A DNA stretch of 64,000 nucleotides from Larix kaempferi (lineage: Eukaryota; Streptophyta; Pinopsida; Pinales; Pinaceae), in NCBI GenBank assembly GCA_027924585.1, contig BSBM01000307.1:14803501-14867500 (forward strand). The letters are read 5' to 3'. This document shows positions 45,417 to 56,549 of this stretch, piece after piece. Each line of letters begins with the position of its first letter. Positions within the stretch are counted from its first letter, which is position 1. The notes below the pieces were generated by a model that was not told the DNA's origin, searched no databases, and saw nothing but the letters and a program-made list of their open reading frames with translations. Both the position numbers and the translations under genes were made by a program.

Positions 45417-45987
45417 TGTTGGTTGTGGAGCCTGATCTCCAGATTCAAAGATATTATTATTCTTTAGCTGTGTTTGTATCCCAGTTTTATATGATATGTA
45501 GGTGGACTGTACACTCACCCCAGCGGGGGGGGTGTGGGGGTGCATCACCCCCCCACGGGGTTGCAGGGGGGACCATCCCCCCTAGCTAGTGGATCTGGGG
45601 GTGAAGCCCCCGAAGAAAATTTTTGGGGTTGTTTTACGGGCCCATGGTTTTGGATAACCCATGGTATTTTCCCATTGTATCTCCCTTATAAAAGAAAGAC
45701 ATTGTAATACGGCTAGGGTATGATGTATTAGGTTTTATGTATTGTAAATATATCTAAGATCAGGAGAGAGACTGTGAGACAGTGAAGAGGAAGTGCGGCG
45801 GCTGTGCTACAGGTTTTATCCCTTCATCTTGCTGGACGGTAATAATAATAAGGACTGAAAAATTCAGTGTGGACGTATCCCAAGTTTGGGTGAACCACAA
45901 TATATCTACGTCTCTCTTGTAATGTGTGTGTGATTATATTTGCATTTCTGTTTATTGTTATTGCTCTGCGATCCTGTTTTTCTAACA
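45417..45987 (+). repeat. 3' LTR of the nested copia
   Basis: 571 bp, the same length as the 5' LTR, with TATAAAAG at 45687-45694. It is followed by GGTCA. Confidence 0.96.
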
Positions 45988-45992
45988 GGTCA

Positions 45993-46587
45993 GGGTTGGA
46001 TCGCGGAGACTATGAGGAGGGACATCCACCCTCGGACTAAGCCTCAGAACTCTCTCAAAGAAGAAGTTGCATAGGATACTACCATACCCGAATTTTTTTT
46101 CCTTCCCTTCTTTGCATTCTGTCAGTTGTGTCTACATAGACACCAGGAGTGTGGTACACCAATTGAATATTATAGGCTGCATGCATTGTGATGCATAGAA
46201 AATCACTGGCGTGGATGCCTCATGCAGAGCTTTGGATCCAGTGATCCGCACTAAGGTAGCCGCAATGATCTTCATGCTCAGATCCACTATGGCATTGATG
46301 GGCACCTGGCTTCCCACCGCTCGTGTGTTTGCGGGACAATACCACACTATGTAGTCCTGGATGGTGATCCCACCACCCACAATATGAGACCGAAGACTGG
46401 CTGTCTCGCCTCGACGGGACAAACCTGTTATAAAGTAGATGTCTTCCACTTCCAGTGTGAGGATTTTCCCGTTGAGACTGAAGTTCTGTGCATCAACATC
46501 CCAGTAATCAATCAAGCGGCAGAGTAATAGGTTTTGGGCGCTCAAACCCCCTATACTCCAAAATTTATATAACCAACATGCTTGCAA
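45993..46587 (-). pseudogene. Antisense plant-mobile-domain gene of the Tat element, 5' part
   Basis: From 46587 downwards it reads KFWSIGGLSAQNLLLCRLID, then YWDVDAQNFSLNGKI, TLEVEDIYFITGLSRRGE and a hydrophobic stretch to LLVSM. This is the start of a plant mobile domain. One TAG (46132-46134) interrupts it, after which the frame continues through NFFFERVLRLSPRVDVPPHS to the GGTCA duplication and on into 40803. The true start may lie upstream of 46587. Transcription would have to run against the retrotransposon's own. Known Tat elements carry antisense genes in this region, but their function is not established. Confidence 0.68.
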
Positions 46588-49020
46588 TGCCTGCTCTGCT
46601 TACACATTGTTGTGCACGGCCTCATCTACTTGGTCATGCTCCCTCTCCCTCCACTCTAGAACCATCCTAGAGTGAGCAACAACAAAGATTTTGGTCAATT
46701 TCTTTTGCAATTTCATCTTCACGACCGTACCCACGGGCTACTTTGTATACAGGTGCGGGGTACCTGCGGTCAGCTTATTTATTGACTACATGTATCGTGC
46801 CCTACCCGCGACCCTGCATAGCTATAGCCTGCGAGTAGCGCCGAAACCATTTAGGGCTTGGCCAAACTAAATATCCCACCGCTAAAAACTAAAATGAAAG
46901 CATTGAAATGAAAGGTATGGATGAGACTACCAACCTGCTCTGGACGGTTCAATGAACGGTCGCTTGTAGCTCCCAGAATCGGCAACTGAACTTTCAGGTG
47001 AAAACTAACCAAAAGCACCAAATGGGTGAATAGTAAAAATGAATTGTAAATTGTATTTTTTTATTACTATTTATAATTTTCAGGACCCACTTCTCTATAT
47101 TTTTACCGTTTTATGTTGTTTTGGACTAATATAATGTCTTGGAGTAGTATTTTTTAATCAGATTTCTTCGGGGAAAGTTGTTTTCAACCATTTCACACCT
47201 ACGGCAGGTACGTTTCACACCCAGCATATAGGTTAGATGCCATTTCCATGTGCATTATGCATTTGAACTGTTGACCACTTTCAGAAACCCTAGGTGCGAC
47301 CCCACTTCGTAACTGACATGGAACCTTCACACTACTATAGAAGTGTCGTTATGTGGTAGTAGGGATTTTTCGAACATGGGTACCCTAGTTAGAACCCCTT
47401 TGTACATTCTAGTGCCCATGCCGTTGTTTGTCCTTAGGATTGAGAGTCCTTTGTAGTTATGCCATGACGTTGCAATAAAGACTCATACTCTACTTTGTCT
47501 TATGCTGTCCATCTCCCTTAAGGACTCCCCTCAGTTATATCATGTTGTGATTGCATTGCATCATCTTGCTTGCCGCTTGAGCCTTGTGCCAGCTCCCGCT
47601 TACTCAGTTGTTAGCCTGGTGTCTGAGCACTTTACCCTATTGAGCCCTGCAGAGCTTAAATTTTTCCTTCACAATTTGATGTCCTTTTGACCCTAAGGGA
47701 ACACACCCCCGAGTGTCCACATCCTGCATGCACTTCCTTGCATTGATCATAGGTATGTTCCACTGTTGGGACTAGTCTACTCGCTATTTGACACTCGTTC
47801 CCTCACTTGTTGTACTATAAGCAATTTTATTCTTTTTCAAGCTTTCCCCAAATATGAAAAAGACAAAAAAAAATCAAATATTCCAAAAATCTGGACGGGA
47901 TTATGGTTACTACTTCTTGTTGGCAGCTGTTGTGTCACCTTTAAACAGAGCATTCATTCCACTCCATACACTATGAGTCGGGACTATAGTTGGACCTTAG
48001 GAGCTGTACTTGTATCTCAGTCTCTCCACCGATTGGTTAAGCTTCCAGTCATTATAGAGCCCTTTGTAATGCCTCCTGCATTGCAAATTTTATGTCAAGT
48101 CTATGCTGCTTGAGTCTATCCATCTGCTCATGCTCTTGTTCAAAGGAAGTTCTGAAATCAGTGTCGGCCACTCCTCAGATCTCTTGACTATTGCATGTCG
48201 GCCATCCTTATTGAGTCGGTCCATTTCACCTGAGTTCTTCCAAATCTTTCAGCGTAGCTGGTACCTCATGATGTCTGATGGGGGATGAATTAATGCCCTC
48301 CTTCCAGCGAGTCTCGTTCCGTCGACTTCAACCCATTTATTTCAGAACTTGAGGCTTAGAGTTCGGTTGAGTACCTTGAGGCTTGCAGTCATTAGTGGCA
48401 GGTTCTCTCGCCATCGATAGTTTTGGGAATAAATCAATGTCCCCTAATTGATGGATTCATCCTAGTGTTCGACTTCAACTCATCTATTCACACTCCAATG
48501 ATTGTAGTCTGTTCCTTAAGGCCCATTTTCATTATTGGTGGGTTATATCATGTCTGTTAATGGTATACATCATTGACCAGTAATCAGACGATGTCACATG
48601 AGGTTCGACCTCAACTCCTTTATTCACTTGATGGGACATGCACCGTCGAAGACTTGTGTAGAAGACCCCAGGTGATGGTGGAATTCAGTATGCTACCTAT
48701 GACTTCGACTTTACATCTGAGATATCACCTCTCAGATATCAGCAGTTTGTACCTCCAATTTGCACCAGTTGTTTCCTTTTCAGCAGGAGACCATATCTTA
48801 CTGTAGAGGGATCATGACTATGATCACTTATGACATATATCCATTATGTACTGCCTATTTATGGCCACTGTATCAGATTGTTGTACTAAATCGACATGTA
48901 TTCAGAGATACTATTGTACTATGATGAGTGAGTTTCTCTTTCCACTCGTGTTTCCATCACTCCACTTCTGAGTTTTATAATATATTTCGGTCATCGTAAC
49001 ATTAGTCTCTGACCTCACAC
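46588..49020 (+). other. Tat 3' non-coding region
   Basis: 2.4 kb without a convincing frame on either strand. Between about 48290 and 48720 there are three degenerate copies of a roughly 140-bp segment around 'ttcgacttcaactcatctat'. Long 3' regions are usual in Tat elements. Confidence 0.6.
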
Positions 49021-49033
49021 ATTAGGGGGCATC
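49021..49033 (+). promoter_or_regulatory. Tat polypurine tract
   Basis: ATTAGGGGGCATC directly before the 3' LTR. Confidence 0.75.
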
Positions 49034-49962
49034 TGTTACAACGTAATCTTCCACCTTGTGAGCATCAGCATTCTTTGGCCTGTAGGATCCATTTCACTGA
49101 CTCATATCCACTTTATATCCTTCAGATACTATTTTTCTCTATTTTTATTCCTACCCGCTTGTTGCATCACTATAGCAAGCGTACCCGCGAGTTACATCTA
49201 TATAGCCCACAGGTATCATGTAAAATGGTAAAAATCACTAGTTTATTACTTTCTACTCCCACAAACCGGTTATTGGGTGACCTTTGACCCTCCATCTGCC
49301 CAAGTAATGTCTCGATGTGTCCTTTCACCTACCTTTGGGAGGACTATATATTGAGCACATATGGCTTATGGATGGGAGGAGAAAGAAGAGCAAGAGAACT
49401 CTAGTGGATTTTTGCCCTATCTTGAGTCTACACTCATTGATCCTTGTAGTTGTGAACCCCTTTATGTTCACCTTCCAAACTCCTACCATAGTTTGAGTTT
49501 TCCATTCATGAAGGATTGAAGTGGTGGAGGCACAAGTAGATTGATCCAGATCTTGGTTTAGATTGGTTGCCGACAAGAGGTTGTATCACATTGTACTTCT
49601 TCTTGTTTATTAATAGAAATACTCATATTCTCGTCCATTAATGTTTTAAATGTTGTTTATCTTACATTGGGTTGCATTTACTTGTTATATCATGGACCAT
49701 TGCTATTGATGATGTTAATGCCGTTTATATATATTATGTACTTGTTGTATATTGGCTGCCAAGACTAATTTACAGATTCAAGTGCACGGATTGGAAAAGC
49801 TCCAACGGGGATCTACATCAAACGTTTGGATCAAGGTTGGTTACATTCTCCATTATGTTAGCATTGTCATTTATAATAACATAGTTGTGAGAATTGAGTT
49901 GATTTCTGGTAGTCAGTTGTCTGTTGTGGTCTCCCAAGCCATAGTGAGTTTTATCCAACACA
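49034..49962 (+). repeat. 3' LTR of the Tat element
   Basis: 929 bp, 44 differences from the 5' LTR by my count, followed by the ATTCT duplication (49963-49967). Confidence 0.94.
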
Positions 49963-49967
49963 ATTCT

Positions 49968-52900
49968 CTCCCAAGATGATCACCACAGATCATTGTAATA
50001 TGTAAAATTGGGATACCCTTCCTCCCCCAAGGGATTTATAACATAAATATAACATATACGAGACATGTGCAATAGACAAATGCGCATAACATACCGCACA
50101 TGAATACAATATATGGAATGTGCAGGGATCCTTCCCTACCCAATTATGGGATATATATAATGACACTGAGCCTATATAACATTTAAATGGAAATTAAAGG
50201 GATTAAAATTAGTACCAAACAAAGGTACCCAACGAGTACCAAACAAGGTACCAAATGAGTACCAAACAAAGGTACCAAACGAGTACCAAACAGGGTACCA
50301 AATGCAACAAAAGAATCATGCAACATTACCCAGCATGTGTATAGTTTAATATCTCAAATAAAAAGCTCGCAGGAGCCTTCCCAAGCTCTGGGCGATCCAC
50401 AATTACACATTCATCCTATAATAATATAATTAATAAGAAAAGGCAGGCATACACCAAATGCACATTCAACATCTAGATATACCCCAGCATATATGTATAA
50501 TATATGAAACCACAACCTACAAGGGATCAACCTCCCCATAGCTTTGCACATTAATACAAATAGCATAAATAAATGCTATATGAAACTGGAAGGTGGACAG
50601 GGATCATCTTTCCCAGGCAGGGATATGCTTTCCCCAAGCATTGGTGCCCTATACCAATAGAAGCAATATATGAAACCCAATTGCATACAAGGATCTTTCT
50701 CCGATCTCTACACCATAGACAACAGAGGGTATATAATATATAAAACAAAACATTACAATAAATGAATTGAGAGACAAGGATCGATCTCCCAGGCACGATA
50801 TTTTTTAAGGATTCTAATATTATACTTAAGTATAGTATCCTAGGCGATTATTTTGGATTGAATAAAATGTGTATATAGATAAGTAGGCGAATATTAAATA
50901 TGAAACATACATTTTAATACTGAAATGTGTAAATTTTGGTGAATATTATGATAAAGAAACATATTTTATGTAAATATAGGCGATATTAGAGACTAAAAAT
51001 GACCAAATAGCAAATTTATTTTTGAAAAAAAGTCCAAAAAATAGCCAATTGGAGAAATTTCGCCCCTAAAACTTACCTTGCTCCTAAGTTCTCTGTGCCA
51101 TGCAAGCATACATGCAATAAGTATAAAACAGAAGCCTTACTGTAAATGGATTGAGATAGAGGGATCGATCTCCCAAGGTCTTTGCGCCATGCAAGCACAC
51201 AAACAATATATATATATAAACCTAGCTATCAAAGAAAACGTTTACGAGGATCATTTCCCCAAGCCCTGTGCCATGGATACAAAGATCATATAGCATGTAG
51301 GTAGATATATATATATCACATATGAACAGAAGTGTACGGGGATCGATCAGCAGAGAATGGGGAATCCCTTCCCCATTCTCTGCGTGACAATACATGCACA
51401 TATTAGGTATTAATTTATTAAGCTACCAAATAAATTCATACTGGGATTCCCCAAGGACTTGTGCAATACATAACATGCAACAAGGAATATATACAATATA
51501 CCAAAAGGAAGTACACGGGGGTCTGTCTCCCCAAGCCCTCTGCAATAGGCAATGCCATTAATCAACATATTAAACAGTAGTGTGCTGGGATTCATCCCTC
51601 TATAATCTGTGTAAACATCCAAAGGCAGGCAAATATATTAAATGAAATATACACAATGCAATGGAAGGATTCATAGATCAACTCCTCAGGCCTAGCGCAG
51701 CAAGAAACGACATCAAGTTTAATGTATGAAACAAGAATTAAAAGGAAAGGGATCTTTCCCCATGCCTAGCGCAACAAGCAATCTTACATAATAAAATAAC
51801 TCAGAAAATTTCAAAGGGGTCTCTCCCCAACCTCTGCGCATAGCATACATATAAGACAAGATATATATAAGAATTAGAAAATGCAAAGGGATCCATCTTC
51901 CAAGCCTCAGTTGCGACCAGGATATAATACCAAGCGAAAATGTGCAGAGATTAGAAAAAAGCAGTGTGTCCCCCAAACTGAGGAACCAGTCTAGGGGTTA
52001 TGGCAATTTCTCCCCAAATACCTTTTCCCATGCATCCTTAAAAGAAAATGAAACTCTCGAAGCCGATTTCATAATGCATACACAAAAAAATATCAAAGTT
52101 CATATTTACAAGCAGTGGCTCTATGGCCATGCATGCTACAGGCAATTCCCCAACCCGATTCATATAAAAAAAATACACAACCATTTATGCATCTGCGCAA
52201 TCAATTTCCCCCAAACGATTTAGCATCTTCACAGTAGTTATAAATGACAGTCAATATATAACGTACAACACAGGGGTCTTCTGCGCATTAATTAAAAACC
52301 AGGAACGAAAAAGTATGATACATGCAAAAACAGAAAATATTACAGAGAAAAGAAAGCAAGCCCCAAGCATTGCGTAGCCCTTGGAATCATGCCTCCCCAA
52401 GCTCTTAATGTTGAGTTTTAAAGAAGATAGTGGAGTGTCCCCAACGCTCATGGGGATGAGCTATTTAAAATGGTCATGCAACGTGGAGCCAAAGGGTACC
52501 ATTATTTTACCATACCTTATCTTGTTTAATAGCCATTAATAAAGGAAAACTTGTTAAGTTACGTATATATATATAGATATAAGTAAATCATCTCCTTTAA
52601 AAAGTATTAATATACTTATATTGTATTATAATGCATTACCATGCATTGTAAAACATTATTGTAACTAATTATATTTCACAAATATATATATAATGCTTTA
52701 CCTTTATAATTACAAAATATTATCATAAATAATATTTCATAACAATCTATATACATATATAGTTTCTCATTGCATTGTCTTTAAAATGCATTATAAAATA
52801 TTATTATAACTAATAATATTTATTAAAGTGATAATATTCCTATATATGTATGTATGCCATCTATATAAGCATCTCATATATATATATATAGTTTTGCGTT

Positions 52901-53601
52901 TGCATTACAATGCATTAAATGAAATAAACTTATCAATCGTGATAGCATATATATATATATATTTTATCTTTCTAAAGTACTAAGTATATTTCTTGGGGTT
53001 TGACTTAACCGAACCAAGATAATAATAACCATTACTTAGCTTATCATGAGATAAAATACCTTAGCTTATGCTACATACTAGATAGTGGGTTTTGATGATG
53101 AAAACCCTAGAGGTCCTTTGCCGCGACTAGGATGTCAAGGTCATTCAAAGGAGTTTCTTAGTTTTTCATAACAACTTTTAACAAGGATTGACTTAGTGCT
53201 AAACTTTAGGTTTTAGGAGACACTCACTTCCCTTCGGCGGTTAAGGGTAACTTTGGCATCCCCCTCACGGACCAACCGATAGTAAAAAACAACTTAGTAA
53301 CCTTCAGTGAACATCATTGTTCAGAAAGTGCTTGCGACAATAAGATAACATATGTCATCACCCATGGTTCCCAAGCCATTTCACCTCTTCCCCCTCAGAG
53401 GATTCGTGCCTTCTACATCAAGTTGCATCATCAGTTGAGTCTCCTAAGTCTAGCATTCACAATTACAATTTAGGAAATTGCATCACCTAAATGACAAGGT
53501 TTACTAGTGGGGCCTTGGCCTTGAACTCCTCACCAGCAAACAAGTACAATTTACATTCACATTTAAAAGAAATAGTAGGGGTGTAAAAGAGGGATATTAT
53601 A
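49968..53601 (-). repeat. LARD-2 left (3') LTR, inner part
   Basis: Resumes with ctcccaagatgatcacc, as at about 57203 in the right LTR, and runs to 53601, where the expected CA reads TA. From about 50.0 to 52.45 kb it is a degenerate series of 60-90-bp units, each with a GGGATC/GGGGTC motif followed by TTTCCCC or TCTCCCCAAG and then a phrase such as tctGTGCaata. The 52.45-53.6 kb end matches LARD-1's inner LTR. Confidence 0.8.
50207..50303. repeat. Short GAGTACCAAACAAAGGTACC tandem repeat
   Basis: Four degenerate units of about 24 bp carrying the palindrome GGTACC. A parallel array lies in the right LTR at about 57437-57532. Confidence 0.85.
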
Positions 53602-54317
53602 TCCTCCTCCCCTTAAGAATAACAATGTCCTCAGTGTTCATGTTGTCCAACCATTTCTTTCCCACACTTGGGTTCCTTTGTATGTAATTCAATTGTCATC
53701 TTTGAACTTTCATGATTTTCGCAAGCTCATAAGCTATGCTTTTCACAAACAACAAGAATTTTTTTCTATCATCTTATCATAAAATACATGTATACATATG
53801 ATTTTTCCAAAATCAATTAGAACATGAGAAATCATTTTCCCTTACAACATCATGTTGCGGCCTTTTTATGGAAATCCTTTTAAAGTTTGATCTTCTTACT
53901 AAGATCTTCTATGTAATTTCCTGCCCCTGCATATCTGTTAGTCACACATTATATGATCTAAGATAATATTTTCCAAATTCTTGTCATGAAACCTCTTTTC
54001 AAGTACCTTTAGTTTTTCTCTTCTTGCTTTTCCTCGAAAGCAATATTGTCAATGCTCATAATGTGAGTTGTGCATGAACATAGCACATGCATAGTCGAAC
54101 ATAAATATGAAAAATATTAAGTATAACAAGTTCAAACTTAAGTATATGTGCACCTTGTGCATAACATATGCATAGTAAGAAACACTTCCTGGTGTGCCAT
54201 GTCACATTGAATAAGAATTTTTATTCTGCTCCAGAGCCTCCATATCAATGTCAGCAATAAAGCAGTCCAAATGATCCAATCACTTTATAAAAGTATTCCA
54301 TGTGAGTGCTTTTTCCC

Positions 54318-54538
54318 CTCAAACCTTCTCGCTTGAGTCCCGAAAAATTATTTTTCCCTTCTATCCTTCTTGCTTGAGTCTAGGACAACTCCTTTTCCCC
54401 TCAAGCCCTCTCGCTTGAGTCCATGACAACTCTTTTTCCCCTCAAGCCTTCTCGCTTGAGTCCAGGAACTCTTTTTCCCTTCAATCCTTCTCGCTTGAGT
54501 CCAGGAACTCTTTTTCCCCTCAAGACTTCTCGCTTGAG
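54318..54538 (-). repeat. 40-bp tandem repeat, each unit with a GAGAAG-loop hairpin
   Basis: Six units of about 40 bp. On the minus strand each contains CTCAAGC-GAGAAG-GCTTGAG or a near variant. The 54400-54419 and 54441-54460 copies have seven perfect pairs; those at 54318-54337 and 54519-54538 have one mismatch; two others are weaker. LARD-1 has three units. Confidence 0.82.
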
Positions 54539-54579
54539 TCCAGGAAAACTTTTGATTACAACAGACAATCCCCACACTC

Positions 54580-54981
54580 ACTCAGTGCTCCTGAGTTTCT
54601 TCGAGTGGCCTAGGGACTTTTAATCCTCTGAATATTGGAATCAACCTCTCACATCCATGTATTTCTCCTGCATTACACATGGTAGTACTCCTACCAAAAC
54701 ACTTCTTGTGTTCAAATCCTCCTTCAATAAATTGGTAGTACTCCTACCATAACACTTCTCGTGTTCAATTCCTCCATCAATAAATAGGTAGTACTCCTGC
54801 AAGAACACTTCTCATGTTCAATTCCTCTTTCAATAAATTGGTAGTACTCCTACCAGAACACTTCTTGTGTTTAATTCTTTCTTCAATAAATTGGTAGTAC
54901 TCCTACTAGAACACTTCTCGTGTTCAATTCATATCCGGCTACGGTTGTTCCACCTCTGGTTCAAGTCTATGCTCTAGACTT
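54580..54981 (-). repeat. Array of pentaloop hairpins in the LARD-2 internal region
   Basis: On the minus strand: ACTCAG-GAGCA-CTGAGT (54580-54596); then five units of 45-60 bp. Each unit has a GGTAG-GAGTA-CTACC hairpin (54681-54695, 54734-54748, 54787-54801, 54840-54854, about 54893-54907) and a GAACAC-GAGAA-GTGTTC hairpin (54698-54712, 54751-54765, 54803-54819, 54856-54872, 54909-54925). It closes with AAGTCTA-GAGCA-TAGACTT (54963-54981). Stems differ in sequence but the loop keeps GAGNA (two copies AAGAA). Confidence 0.82.
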
Positions 54982-56536
54982 AACCTTCTCTTCCTCATTC
55001 CCATATTTGTTTAGATTTTTATTTAAGTTATCTTTATTTTAATTTGCATGGAACCTCCCTCTCCCTCCTGCTTATCTTATTAGTGTAAGGGTTTTATTAT
55101 TTGAAGAGTTATCTTTTAATTTATCTTGATGCTCTCAAGATTTTCACTTCTCTTGTCACATTGTCTCATATTCCTACAACAATGTCTCATAAAATCGCAT
55201 TAGTGAACTATTGGTTCTCATTGTAGCTCTAATTCCACTATCATGGCCAACCTGCTTTACCAATACAAGCTTTAAGTTGATCCTATTGCACATGACAATT
55301 TATTAAGTTCGACAACCATATAGAGGCATTCGCTTACATTGATTTTTGTGAAATCCTTTTTGTTTAGTGATCCTCTCACCGTTGATTAGATTGGTTCTTG
55401 AACGTGAAGCCCTTACTTCATGTGATCAATTCCTCGCACACATCAACCAAATAGGTATATTAGCTAAAACCTCATTGGGGTCAAGTGTTAATCACACAAA
55501 CATATTCATAATACTTTGTATCACATAACACTTTATATAATAATAACATCATCAATTTGATAAACAATAGGTTCACCTATTTACTTATCTTACTCATGCT
55601 TTGAGTATATCTCTCCATGAGTCTTTTACTCAGACTCTTACAAAATATGTATCATGCCCCTTGTCTTCAACAAGTCCCGCATATATTAACAATCTTACGG
55701 CCATAAGTTGCAATGTTAGCGGATAGTATTGATTGTTCTCTTTTCATTATCTTTGGTTTCTTATGACATATAATAGCTTATCCCCTTGATCAATTTACAA
55801 CCTCTTCAACAGTTCAATTGTCATTCTACTCACTACTCATATGTTTTCAGCTTGCATCTATAAATTTACAAGACATTCAAGAAAATTCTAGAGAATATTT
55901 TCATTCCTTTATGAATGCATCAAGGGAAAAATCATATCCCAACTTCCTCTTTTAGTACATCAACATAGTACCAAATACTAAGGAAAAACAAAAGCATTAC
56001 TCCTTATGCTTACAATTTTAATCCACAATTTTTGTTGGTCAAGGTGATAAAATACCTCGCCATAAATTTCAACATTTTCATCTATGAAAAGATGGAGTGG
56101 AACGTTTTTCCTTCATCTCGATACAAACATACAATACATTAGTCATCATGCTTATTGAATCATCATATTCATAGATAAGCACACTTTTGACAAACTTTTC
56201 CATACATATAATAAATATGCAAAAGGGATTCAAATGCTAGCATAAAATCATAGTCTACTATTTTGTCTAAGTAACTCATAACCCAACAATTTACTGCTAT
56301 AGGATAGCACAATTTTAACACGCGTTCCATAAAGTCCTTTCAATAACCATGCAATTGTATCTCTATCCTTTATCCAAGAGGTCGTACAATCTTACTAGGA
56401 GAATGCCACTCCTTGAGCACTATATCAAAGTACAGATTACTAGTATAATAAAGAATGGAACATGGTAGGGTTACCTCACTTTATATTTTCATACCTCATG
56501 TTGAGCCTACATAGGCCCTAGTGCTGAAACTTCAGC

Positions 56537-56546
56537 TCTGATACCA
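56537..56546 (-). promoter_or_regulatory. Primer-binding site of LARD-2
   Basis: The minus strand reads TGGTATCAGA, three bases inside the LTR border at 56550, as in LARD-1. Confidence 0.82.
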
Positions 56547-56549
56547 CTT

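Larger units (their letters stand above)
40809..45987 (+). mobile_element. Ty1/copia element nested in the Tat antisense gene
   Basis: A complete 5,179-bp element with two 571-bp LTRs, initiator-Met PBS, gag-pol, purine tract and a perfect GGTCA duplication (40804-40808 and 45988-45992). When it is taken out, together with one GGTCA, the antisense frame of the Tat gene reads through. The RT (YVDDM, SLYGLKQAPRQW, MKDLGAAKQIIGM) looks like the Tork lineage. I count 47 LTR differences (about 8%). Several stops, mostly TAG where CAG is expected, and one frameshift inactivate it. Confidence 0.95.
30264..49962 (+). mobile_element. Ty3/gypsy Tat-lineage element, 19.7 kb including a nested copia
   Basis: LTRs 30264-31191 and 49034-49962 (928 and 929 bp), TG...CA ends and a perfect ATTCT duplication (30259-30263 and 49963-49967). 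The right LTR of LARD-2 at 57200 shows the unoccupied site with a single ATTCT. Without the nested copia the element is 14.5 kb. Order: LTR, PBS, leader, gag, protease, RT, RNase H, integrase, a second archaeal-type RNase H, an antisense spliced gene, a long non-coding 3' region, purine tract, LTR. The dual RNase H and the antisense gene place it in the Tat lineage. I count 44 LTR differences (about 4.7%). Many stops make it inactive. Confidence 0.92.
53602..56549 (-). other. LARD-2 internal region (non-coding)
   Basis: 2.95 kb, collinear with LARD-1's internal region and likewise free of any recognisable protein domain on either strand. It starts (minus strand) at the PBS and ends at the purine tract AAGGGGAGGAGGA (53602-53614). 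It carries the fuller version of the stem-loop array. Confidence 0.77.

Noticed and set aside
54348-54581. Repetitive minus-strand frame with SWTQARSLEGKK repeats
   Set aside because: It is a translation of the hairpin tandem repeat, is not open in LARD-1 and has no start context. I treat the repeat as RNA or DNA structure and not as a protein.
54318-54931. CRISPR-like array
   Set aside because: The repeats are directly abutting 40-60-bp units without unique spacers, in plant retroelement DNA. Not a CRISPR.
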